This document shows, piece by piece, positions 1 to 5,910 of a stretch of DNA of 10,913 nt; the first letter of the stretch is position 1, and each line of letters opens with the position of its first letter. The translations under genes were made by a program, and so were the position numbers. The notes under the pieces were generated by a model. It worked only from the letters and a program-made list of their open reading frames with translations. It did no database searches and was not told where the DNA came from. Origin of the DNA: Halovivax sp. (GTDB taxonomy: Archaea > Halobacteriota > Halobacteria > Halobacteriales > Natrialbaceae); assembly GCA_007119345.1 (NCBI GenBank), contig SKPV01000055.1:1-10913 (forward strand), in the 5' to 3' direction.

Positions 1-129
1 CACCGAAGCGGCGCAGGAGCGAGTCGCAGTCATCGAGCGCGCCAGGGACTATCGTAGCGTTATTCGACTGATCGAGGATACGACGTGTACTGGAACGTCG
101 CTGACGCGACGATCGAGGGAACCGCCTAG
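1..129 (+). pseudogene. 3' end of an unidentified gene, apparently frameshifted
   Basis: The left edge reads like haloarchaeal coding sequence on the plus strand, but in two frames. From base 2 to about base 75 the frame gives an acidic/basic helical stretch including VAVIERARDYRSVIRLIED. From about base 76 a different frame gives GYDVYWNVADATIEGTA and stops at TAG 127-129. The second frame is closed upstream by a stop at 55-57, so one continuous gene would need a one-base shift near 70-80. The stop is the overlapping convergent partner of the aldehyde dehydrogenase stop: the four bases CTAG at 126-129 serve as TAG on both strands, which supports this being a real gene end. I do not recognise the family. 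It could be a pseudogene, a sequencing error, or chance. The start lies outside the window. Confidence 0.35.
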
Positions 130-1637
130 AACCGCCGGCTCTCGGTGTTGTAGAACCACCCCTCCGGATAGGGATACCACCAGTCCTGGACGGTGGGATC
201 CCAGTCGATAACCCCCATCTTCGTCTGCCGGAACGCGTTCAGCCCCTCGCGGCCGAGTTCGCGGCCGATCCCCGAGTTGTGCCAGCCGCCGAAGGGGATG
301 GCGTCGTTGTCGATCATCGGGTTGTTGATCCAGACCATCCCGGCTTCGAGCGTCTCGTACGCGCGCATGGCCTCCTCGAGGTCGGTGGTGAACACCGACG
401 CGCCGAGGCCGAACTCCGATCGGTTCGCCTCGGTCAACGCCTCGTCGAAGCTCTCGACGGAACGGACGGGGGCGATGGGGCCGAACGCTTCCTCGCGGAC
501 GACGTCCATCTCCGGCGTCACGTCGGTCAGCACGGTCGGCTCGTAGAACCAGCCGGTCACCTGCTCGGGTGGAACGCGGCCGCCGCAGGCGACGGTCGCC
601 CCCTTCTCGACCGCGTCGTCGACCAGCCGAGTCACGCGATCGCGAGCCTCCTCGGTGACGAGCGGCCCGATCTCGCTCCGTTCGAGGCCGTTACCGACGC
701 GAAGTTCGCGGGCCATCTCGACGAGGCCGTCGACGAACGCGTCGTGGACGGCTTCGTGGACGTAGAACCGCTCCGACGACGTACACACCTGTCCGGAGAG
801 ATGAAACGCCGCGGTCGTCGAGCCGACGGTCGCGACCTCCAGCGGGGCGTTCTCCGAAACGATCATCGGATCGTTGCCGCCGGCCTCGATGACGCAGGGC
901 ATCAACTGATCGGCACAGGCCGTGCTGACCTTGCGGCCAGTCTCGACACCGCCGGTGAACGCGACGGCGTCGATTTTGGGGGACCGGATCAGCGCCTGCG
1001 CCGTCTCGCCCCGACCGGTGAGACACGAGACGAGACCGGACGGCAGCCCGCGGAAGTGGTCCACGAACCGCAGCGTCGACAGCGGTGTCTCCTCCGACGG
1101 TTTGACGATCGCGGCGTTCCCGGCGGCCAGCGAGGCGGCGACCGTCCAGGCGGTGAGCAAGACCGGGAAGTTCGACGGCACGATATGGACGGTCACACCG
1201 TAGGGGAAGTACCGGCTGAACTGGAACGATTCCGGCTGCGTGGTGCCGGGGACGGTCCCCTGGTCGTCGCGGGCCAACTCGGCGTAGTACCGGAAGACGC
1301 CGGCGACGTTCGCGAGTTCGCCTTCCGAGTCCGGGTAGGGCTTCCCGTGTTCGCGAGTCATCAACTCGGCGGCGTCTTCGAACCCCGCCGATTCGATCGA
1401 ATCGGCGACGTCGTGGAGGTGCGACGCGCGCGCCAGCGGGGCCAGTTGCGCCCACTCCGCCTGCGCCGCGCCAGCGCGGTCCGTGACCGCGGCCACCTCG
1501 GTCTCGCCGCAGACGGCGACGTCGCCCACCGTCTGCTCCGTCGCGGGGTCGATCACGGCCATCGACTCGGCCGACTCGCTGACGCGATACGCGCCGCCGT
1601 CGAAGACCTGACGGCCGAACGGATCGAACTCGCTCAT
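126..1637 (-). CDS. NAD(P)-dependent aldehyde dehydrogenase
   Basis: This 503-aa protein has the usual length of the aldehyde dehydrogenase superfamily, which oxidises an aldehyde to a carboxylic acid with NAD(P)+ in the cytoplasm. Visible landmarks are the SNFP motif with catalytic Asn156, the cofactor-binding KPSEETP segment with Lys179 and Glu182, FTGGVETG around 227-234, the general-base Glu251 in VIEAGGNDP, the nucleophile Cys285 in GQVCTSSERF, and a C-terminal PFGGWHNSG block. All catalytic residues are present. Glu182 in the K-x-x-E arrangement leans towards NAD+, which is an inference. Overall it resembles succinate-semialdehyde or glycolaldehyde-type enzymes, but the substrate cannot be read from sequence. 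The ATG at 1637 is preceded by GGAGGA (1649-1654, minus strand) with an 11-nt spacing. The gene lies 88 nt downstream of the cupin gene and is probably the last gene of that transcript. Confidence 0.93.
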   Translation of the reverse strand: MSEFDPFGRQVFDGGAYRVSESAESMAVIDPATEQTVGDVAVCGETEVAAVTDRAGAAQAEWAQLAPLARASHLHDVADSIESAGFEDAAELMTREHGKPYPDSEGELANVAGVFRYYAELARDDQGTVPGTTQPESFQFSRYFPYGVTVHIVPSNFPVLLTAWTVAASLAAGNAAIVKPSEETPLSTLRFVDHFRGLPSGLVSCLTGRGETAQALIRSPKIDAVAFTGGVETGRKVSTACADQLMPCVIEAGGNDPMIVSENAPLEVATVGSTTAAFHLSGQVCTSSERFYVHEAVHDAFVDGLVEMARELRVGNGLERSEIGPLVTEEARDRVTRLVDDAVEKGATVACGGRVPPEQVTGWFYEPTVLTDVTPEMDVVREEAFGPIAPVRSVESFDEALTEANRSEFGLGASVFTTDLEEAMRAYETLEAGMVWINNPMIDNDAIPFGGWHNSGIGRELGREGLNAFRQTKMGVIDWDPTVQDWWYPYPEGWFYNTESRRF

Positions 1638-1648
1638 CGCGATCGGAT

Positions 1649-1654
1649 TCCTCC
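1649..1654 (-). promoter_or_regulatory. Shine-Dalgarno-like GGAGGA before the aldehyde dehydrogenase
   Basis: Read on the minus strand, GGAGGA lies 11 nt before the ATG at 1637. The other starts with visible promoters look leaderless, so a Shine-Dalgarno motif here fits an internal gene of a polycistronic mRNA translated from its own initiation site. The spacing is slightly long. Confidence 0.5.
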
Positions 1655-1725
1655 ACGGTCGAGCTGCGATCGGCTGGAGAGCGATCGACCGACCCCACTC
1701 GGCGTACTGGTGCGTTCGTTCATCC

Positions 1726-2145
1726 CTATCGGCACATGTAGACCTTCCGCACCGTTTCGTGAACGCGGCAGGTTCCCGTCCAGCCGTCGGGGAAGAACGC
1801 GACGGTTCCGGGTTCCACCTCGATCACGGTTCCGTTCTCGTGGGTGTAGGTCGCCGTTCCTTCGAGGAAGTGACAGAACTCGTCGCGCTCGACCGTACAC
1901 TTCCAGTAGCCGGGCGTGCAGGTCCAGATGCCGCACTCGGACTCGCCGTCAGGCCCCTCGTGAAGGATCGTCCCCGCGGTGTGGGAGTCCCCCTCGATCG
2001 TGTCCGGTATCGGACCCCAGTCGTCGAGGTCCTCGATCGCGGTGGGGTCCCGCAGGACGCTCGCGGTCGGGGCCGTCGACTCGGCGCGGTCGGTCGGCTC
2101 GGCGCGGTCGGTCGGCTCGGCCGGTTCCGGATCGTCGTCAGGCAT
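1726..2145 (-). CDS. Small single-domain cupin (DUF861 / Cupin_3-like)
   Basis: The 139-aa protein has an acidic, low-complexity N-terminus (about residues 1-30) followed by one cupin barrel. The barrel shows the pattern of the Cupin_3 (DUF861) family: GIWTCTPGYWKC at about 72-83, the strand ERDEFCHFLEG (86-96) with candidate metal ligands Glu89 and His92, VEPGTVAFFPDGWTG (110-124), and a C-terminal VRKVYMCR. DUF861 includes ureidoglycine aminohydrolase-like and EutQ-like proteins and many of unknown function, so the reaction is not assignable. Residues 10-21 are two copies of the hexapeptide EPTDRA from an 18-bp tandem repeat. Its ATG overlaps the glycosyltransferase stop in the octamer ATGCCTGA, which implies translational coupling. 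Without the N-terminal tail the length is normal for the family. Confidence 0.85.
   Translation of the reverse strand: MPDDDPEPAEPTDRAEPTDRAESTAPTASVLRDPTAIEDLDDWGPIPDTIEGDSHTAGTILHEGPDGESECGIWTCTPGYWKCTVERDEFCHFLEGTATYTHENGTVIEVEPGTVAFFPDGWTGTCRVHETVRKVYMCR
2080..2124. repeat. 18-bp tandem repeat in the cupin N-terminus
   Basis: The 18-mer ctcggcgcggtcggtcgg occurs at 2080-2097 and again, identical, at 2098-2115, followed by a partial third unit (ctcggccgg, 2116-2124). On the minus strand it encodes EPTDRA repeats in the unstructured N-terminal tail of the cupin. Perfect identity suggests a recent slippage event. The unit keeps the reading frame. Confidence 0.85.
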
Positions 2146-3442
2146 GGCTCTCGAGGAGTTCCTCTAGGAGTCTCGCCGCTTTCGTCTTTCCGTCCGTTTC
2201 CTGCATGTCCGCCGACGTCGTCGCCACGTTCGATCGGATCTCGTCGTCGGTGAGACAGGTATCGATCGCGGCGGCGAGTTCGTCGGGCGTCCAGTCCGAG
2301 CGGTGCAGTTTGATGCCGTGGTCGGTCTCGTCGAGGCGGGTCGCGTTGTCCTGGCCGTCCCACACGTAGGGCATGACGAGGGCCGGCGTCCCGTAGTAGA
2401 GACACTCGTTGAACGTGTTGTTTCCGCCGTGGTGGATGACGATGTCCGCCTGATCGACGACCGACTGCTGGGGGAACCAGCTGTCGATCTCCACGTTCGC
2501 CGGAATCTCGCCGTCGTCGTACTCCCCGATGTACTCGCCGACGTTGATCAGCGCGCGGTACGATCGGCCCTCGAAGAACCCGATTAGCCGTTTCAGCAGG
2601 TCGGTATCGCCCGCGCCCAGGCTACCGAAACTCAGGTAGACCAGCGGATCGTCCGGATCGCCGACGTCGGGCACCTCGTAGGTCTCGTCATCCTCGCGGA
2701 CGCAGCCGTTGAGGTACCGGAACCGACCGGGATCCAGCTCGTTCCACCGCTCCCACCGCAACCGTTCCGGATACTTCAGCAGGTTCAGGTACGGAGAGGG
2801 TTCGAAGAACAGCCCTCGCGGGTAGGGGTCGACGCCGTGGTCCGCGAGGAACTCGTTGAACTCCTCGTGGACCGGTTCGATAACCGCTCGGTACCGCCGT
2901 TCGAATTCGTCGTGGCCCGCCCTGTCGTCCGCCCGACATCCCGACAGGTACGGCGGGATGTTCGGATCCGGAATCTCGTTTTCCGAACAGGACGTGATTC
3001 GCACCCAGGGGACGTCGGATCGAACGATCGCCGGGAAGCAGACCACGTTGTCGACGCAGATCAGATCCGGGTCGACCTCGTCGATGACGTCCGGTAGATC
3101 CTTCTCGGCCCACATCGCGGTGTCGACGATCGCTTCCCAACACTCGACGATGTAGTTGTCGAGCTGGTCGGCGGGGTCCTTGTCGAAGTTCGGGATGTGC
3201 GTATTGATGAAGTCGTCCCAGTACTTGGCCTTCTCCTCGGCCGTCAGCGACGGATCGGCCAGATTCACCTCGTGGGTGTCGAAGCCCCATTCCTCGAACA
3301 CCTCCGCCATCGAGGGATCGGTGAAGAAGACGGGATCGTGTCCGCGGTTCCGACACTCCTGAGCGATCCCGACCGAATTGAGCGCCGGGCCGTAGGCCGC
3401 CTCCGGGAAGAAGGCGATCGTTTTCGCCTCGGCGCCGCTCAT
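2138..3442 (-). CDS. GT1-family glycosyltransferase (UGT/MGT-like)
   Basis: The 434-aa protein has the two-Rossmann (GT-B) architecture of family GT1 enzymes, which move a sugar from an NDP-sugar to a small lipophilic acceptor. The N-terminal acceptor domain begins KTIAFFPEAAYGPALN (7-22) and contains the DLICVDNVVCFPAIV strand/loop (126-140). The C-terminal donor domain starts at VYLSFGSLG (268-276), continues with WFPQQSVV (322-329) and HHGGNNTFNE (337-346), and ends with MPYVWDGQDNATRL (357-370). The HHGG...E and D/G-Q-D-N-A blocks correspond to the nucleotide-sugar signature of UGT and macrolide glycosyltransferases. There is no signal peptide or membrane segment, so it is presumably cytoplasmic. 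It heads the cluster with the cupin and dehydrogenase. Donor and acceptor are unknown. The ATG at 3442 overlaps the stop of a 17-codon upstream ORF (ATGA). Confidence 0.9.
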   Translation of the reverse strand: MSGAEAKTIAFFPEAAYGPALNSVGIAQECRNRGHDPVFFTDPSMAEVFEEWGFDTHEVNLADPSLTAEEKAKYWDDFINTHIPNFDKDPADQLDNYIVECWEAIVDTAMWAEKDLPDVIDEVDPDLICVDNVVCFPAIVRSDVPWVRITSCSENEIPDPNIPPYLSGCRADDRAGHDEFERRYRAVIEPVHEEFNEFLADHGVDPYPRGLFFEPSPYLNLLKYPERLRWERWNELDPGRFRYLNGCVREDDETYEVPDVGDPDDPLVYLSFGSLGAGDTDLLKRLIGFFEGRSYRALINVGEYIGEYDDGEIPANVEIDSWFPQQSVVDQADIVIHHGGNNTFNECLYYGTPALVMPYVWDGQDNATRLDETDHGIKLHRSDWTPDELAAAIDTCLTDDEIRSNVATTSADMQETDGKTKAARLLEELLESHA

Positions 3443-3492
3443 GATCGACTACCCTGTTCGTATTTGCGCCGAGACAACAGTCGGTGAGGCAT
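3439..3492 (-). CDS. Candidate 17-aa upstream ORF coupled to the glycosyltransferase
   Basis: An ORF from ATG at 3492 reads MPHRLLSRRKYEQGSRS and stops at TGA 3439-3441, overlapping the glycosyltransferase ATG in ATGA. A TATA-like motif at 3512-3524 lies about 25 nt before its ATG, so it could be the first, leaderless ORF of the transcript. A second in-frame ATG at 3507 would add five residues and also has a similar motif about 30 nt upstream. Against this, any gene starting ATGA contains a TGA in that frame, so short ORFs ending there arise by chance, and the peptide is basic and unlike the acidic proteome. Confidence 0.3.
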   Translation of the reverse strand: MPHRLLSRRKYEQGSRS

Positions 3493-3511
3493 GTCAACCC
3501 AAACCATGTCC

Positions 3512-3542
3512 GTGTAAATCACACGCTCCCCACATAAATCAC
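3512..3542 (-). promoter_or_regulatory. Doubled TATA-like promoter motif of the glycosyltransferase cluster
   Basis: On the minus strand GTGATTTA occurs twice with a 20-nt period (plus-strand TAAATCAC at 3515-3522 and 3535-3542). The proximal copy sits in the imperfect dyad GTGTGATTTACAC (3512-3524). The AT-rich cores resemble haloarchaeal TATA boxes and would place transcription starts near 3490 and 3510. The nearer AT patch at 3461-3467 lies only about 22 nt before the glycosyltransferase ATG, which is rather close for a leaderless start. Which core is used cannot be decided from sequence. Confidence 0.45.
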
Positions 3543-3671
3543 CCGTCGGCAAGGGGTTTGTTCGACTCGGGCGTCGGGTAGCTATTTGTCGCTGCGCCCT
3601 GTATCGTTCCCAACAGACAGAATTTTGATGCGTCTCCCTCGTATCGGTGCGACGGAACGTCGATACCGAGT

Positions 3672-3755
3672 TCAGGAAGCGGCGCTCGATACCGTGTCGA
3701 GATACAGTTCGGAGGCGTCGTCCGGTGCGATTGGTTCGAGTTCGTCCTGTTGCAT
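3672..3755 (-). pseudogene. Probable relic of a haloarchaeal integrase N-terminus
   Basis: A 27-codon minus-strand ORF starts at ATG 3755 with MQQDELEPIAPDDASELYLD and stops at TGA 3672-3674. The opening (acidic start, LEP, P-x-x-A-x-E-L-Y-L-D) matches the start of the core-binding domain of many haloarchaeal XerC/D-type tyrosine recombinases. Shifting frame near the stop gives ELGIDVPSHRYEGDASKF (about 3620-3675), where SHRY falls where the family typically has a LxSHRYRL helix. The rest of the protein, including any R...HxR...Y catalytic domain, is absent. I infer a frameshifted, truncated remnant. The family match is from memory and short, so it could be wrong. Confidence 0.4.
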
Positions 3756-3851
3756 GGTTGGTTCGTTTTCGCGACGAACGTACGCGAGGAGCGATAGCCG
3801 GAGTGGTTCCCGAGCGAACACTCATGCACCCCCGCGGCCAATCGCTGGAAC

Positions 3852-5720
3852 GTGTATCGACGCGACGTACGTGACACGGGTCTCGACGGCCTGCTGGCCG
3901 ACCTCGCGACGGTCGACGGGGTGGTCCAGGCCTCGCCGGGTCCGAACGGACGGATCGCTTACGTGAAAAACCGCGAGGACCGGACGGATCTGTGGGTGCT
4001 CGACGACGGCGACGATCGGCGGCTCACCAGCGAGGGCGTGATCGCGATGCGGTACGGACGAACCGACGCCCAGTGGCTCGACTGGAGCCCCGACGGCGAT
4101 CGGATCGCGGTCGTCACCGGCGAGTGCGAGCTCGCGACCGTCGACGTCCGGGCCGGGTCGGTCGACGTGCTGACCGACTGGGACGGCGGGATCGCCGGCC
4201 TCGCGTGGGGCGAGCCGGGCATCGCGGTCGTCACCGACCAGTTCTCGCGGGCGAGCCTCGCGGTCGTCGAACCGGACGGCACCGGCGTCGACGTGCGGGC
4301 CGACGACGAGTTTCTCTACGGGGACCCCCGGTGGGACGGCGACGCGGTCGTCGCCGCGCGCTCGATCCACCGCCACTTCTTCGATTTCCAGGCGAGCGTC
4401 GTCCGCGTCGACGCCGAGGGCGACGTCGAGACGCTCTTCGCCGAGGAGTGCGTCCGCGCCGCCTGTCCGCGTCCGCGACCCGGAACCGAGGGCGAACTGG
4501 CGGTCGTCCACGACGGCACCGGCTTCGACGCCATCTACGCGCTCGACGCCGACGATCCGGGCGGGGACCCCGTCCGGCTCTACGCCGTCGACGACGCCGA
4601 GGTGGCCGACCCCCGCTGGGACGCCGACGGCGACCGCCTCGCGGTGACGGTGACGCGCGACGGTCGGGCGGGCGTCCACGAGGTGGTCGTCGACGGCCCC
4701 GCGGTCGAGGGCGAGACGACCCCGCGGGAGGTCGCGACCGACGACGCCGTCCACGGCGGGCCGCGATGGGACGTCCACGGCGACCGCCTCCTCGCGGTTC
4801 GGGACGCGCCGACCGAGCCCCCCGCGGTCGTCGACGCCGAGTCGGGCGTGCGTCTCACGCCATCGACGACCGCGGGGCTGACCGATCGGCTCCCCGAACC
4901 CGAGGCGTTCACGTACGACTCCGGCGGCCTGGAAATTCACGCGATGATCCACCTTCCGGACGGAGACGCCGATCCGGACTCCCTCCCCCTGATAGTCAAT
5001 CCCCACGGCGGTCCGACGACCTACGACGGGTTCGACTTTGACTACCGAGCCGCGTACTTCGCGGCCCTCGGCTACGCGGTCGTCCGGCCGAACTACCGCG
5101 GGTCCGACGGCTTCGGCCGCGCGTTCCGGATGGCGAACGACGACGACTGGGGCGGCGGCGACCTCGAGGACGTGATCGCGGCCGCCGACGCCGCGGCGGC
5201 GCGCTACGACGCGATCGACGGCGACCGCGTCGGGATCTTCGGCGGATCGGGCGGCGGGCTGATGACCGTCAACGCGCTCGGGACCGCCGACCGGTTCCGC
5301 TGCGGCGCGGCCCTGTACGGCGTCTACGACTACGAGACGTTCGTCGACGACACCGACGACGTGGGCTGGCAGCTGATGAAACGGGAACTGGGCGACCTCG
5401 TCGAGGACCTCGAGAACTACCGGGAGGCGAGCCCGATCCGGACGGTCCCCGACATCGAGGATCCGCTCCTGGTGCTCCACGGCGAGGAGGACGACCGCGT
5501 GCCGATCAGTCAGTCCGAACAGCTGGTGGCGGAACTGGAGACCCACGACGTCCGCCACGAGTTCCGGCGCTACGACGGCGAGCCCCACGGGTTCGGCCGG
5601 CTCGACACCGTCGTCGACGCCTACACCCGCATCGCGGACCTGTTCGCGAAGTACCTCCGGCGATACCCGGACGACGGCACCAGCAGGCCGTACGAGCCGC
5701 CGGCGGACGACCGGGCCTGA
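3852..5720 (+). CDS. S9 family (prolyl oligopeptidase-type) serine peptidase, copy 1
   Basis: The 622-aa protein has an N-terminal beta-propeller (about residues 20-345, with recurrent WSPDGDRIAV and PRWDADGDRLAV blade motifs) and a C-terminal alpha/beta-hydrolase domain (about 365-610). The hydrolase domain shows HGGP (385-388, oxyanion region), NYRG (414-417), nucleophile Ser466 in FGGSGGG, Asp547 in HGEEDDRVP and His579 in GEPHGFGR, so the triad is complete. This is the pattern of dipeptidyl/acylaminoacyl-peptidase enzymes that cleave short peptides, the propeller limiting substrate size. There is no signal peptide, so it is probably cytoplasmic. The start is GTG at 3852; an in-frame stop at 3795 leaves no ATG upstream, and the next in-frame ATG would cut into the propeller. 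The C-terminus runs into a 23-bp tandem repeat. It is followed after 190 nt by a paralogue. Confidence 0.92.
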   Translation: MYRRDVRDTGLDGLLADLATVDGVVQASPGPNGRIAYVKNREDRTDLWVLDDGDDRRLTSEGVIAMRYGRTDAQWLDWSPDGDRIAVVTGECELATVDVRAGSVDVLTDWDGGIAGLAWGEPGIAVVTDQFSRASLAVVEPDGTGVDVRADDEFLYGDPRWDGDAVVAARSIHRHFFDFQASVVRVDAEGDVETLFAEECVRAACPRPRPGTEGELAVVHDGTGFDAIYALDADDPGGDPVRLYAVDDAEVADPRWDADGDRLAVTVTRDGRAGVHEVVVDGPAVEGETTPREVATDDAVHGGPRWDVHGDRLLAVRDAPTEPPAVVDAESGVRLTPSTTAGLTDRLPEPEAFTYDSGGLEIHAMIHLPDGDADPDSLPLIVNPHGGPTTYDGFDFDYRAAYFAALGYAVVRPNYRGSDGFGRAFRMANDDDWGGGDLEDVIAAADAAAARYDAIDGDRVGIFGGSGGGLMTVNALGTADRFRCGAALYGVYDYETFVDDTDDVGWQLMKRELGDLVEDLENYREASPIRTVPDIEDPLLVLHGEEDDRVPISQSEQLVAELETHDVRHEFRRYDGEPHGFGRLDTVVDAYTRIADLFAKYLRRYPDDGTSRPYEPPADDRA

Positions 5721-5769
5721 GGCCGGCGGACGACCGAGCCAGAGATCGGCGGACGACCGAGGCCGAGGC
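5701..5769. repeat. 23-bp tandem repeat across the stop codon of peptidase copy 1
   Basis: The 13-mer cggcggacgaccg starts at 5701, 5724 and 5747, an exact 23-bp period, and a degenerate fourth copy starts at 5770. The first unit encodes the last residues of the peptidase (PADDRA) and contains its TGA stop (5718-5720); the others are noncoding. Since 23 is not a multiple of three, each unit changes frame. Confidence 0.8.
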
Positions 5770-5802
5770 CGGCACGACGTGCACGCAACCCCCGATCGAC
5801 TA

Positions 5803-5822
5803 GGCGAGCCCGGTCGCTCGCC
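5803..5822. other. Inverted repeat between the two peptidase genes
   Basis: GGCGAGC (5803-5809) and GCTCGCC (5816-5822) form a perfect 7-bp stem with a 6-nt loop in the 190-nt spacer. No T-rich tract follows on either strand, so it is not a clear terminator. It could be an RNA structure or a processing site in a shared transcript, or chance in GC-rich DNA. Confidence 0.35.
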
Positions 5823-5899
5823 CGACCGGCGCCGACGGCACCCCCGTCTGCTGCGCGCCCGCCGCGTACACCTAAGAGGCGACGCCCCGTTTCGCCGCC

Positions 5900-5904
5900 G
5901 AGGA
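5900..5904 (+). promoter_or_regulatory. Shine-Dalgarno-like GAGGA deciding the start of peptidase copy 2
   Basis: GAGGA lies 6 nt before the ATG at 5911. It supports that ATG over the in-frame ATG at 5779, whose extra 44 residues are arginine-rich and unlike the acidic N-termini of haloarchaeal proteins. Confidence 0.6.
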
Positions 5905-5910
5905 AAACCG

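Larger units (their letters stand above)
3443..3851. other. Divergent spacer between the two transcription units
   Basis: This 409-bp region separates the minus-strand glycosyltransferase cluster from the plus-strand peptidases. It contains the doubled promoter motif, the short upstream ORF and the integrase-like relic described separately. It is visibly more AT-rich and less codon-biased than its surroundings, as expected for regulatory or decayed DNA. I see no convincing TATA box 25-30 nt before the peptidase start at 3852. Confidence 0.7.

Noticed and set aside
96..111. CGTCGC-TGAC-GCGACG hairpin just past the dehydrogenase stop, as terminator
   Set aside because: No T-rich tract follows on the minus strand, and the bases are coding-like on the plus strand.
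1634..1723. 29-codon ORF ending in ATGA overlap with the dehydrogenase start
   Set aside because: Any ATGA start creates this stop; the peptide is basic, lacks a promoter or its own Shine-Dalgarno motif, and is likely chance.
279..2369. 696-codon open frame on the plus strand opposite the dehydrogenase and cupin
   Set aside because: Arginine-rich translation without domain motifs, antisense to genes with complete catalytic signatures; an effect of high GC at third codon positions.
3824..3874. 16-codon ORF starting at ATG 3824 and overlapping the start of peptidase copy 1
   Set aside because: No TATA box or Shine-Dalgarno motif and non-haloarchaeal composition.
3822..5588. 588-codon minus-strand open frame opposite peptidase copy 1
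   Set aside because: Valine/arginine/aspartate-rich mirror of the peptidase codons, no start context or family features.
5779..5910. N-terminal extension of peptidase copy 2 from ATG 5779
   Set aside because: The extra 44 residues are arginine-rich, and the ATG at 5911 has a Shine-Dalgarno-like motif and a typical acidic start.
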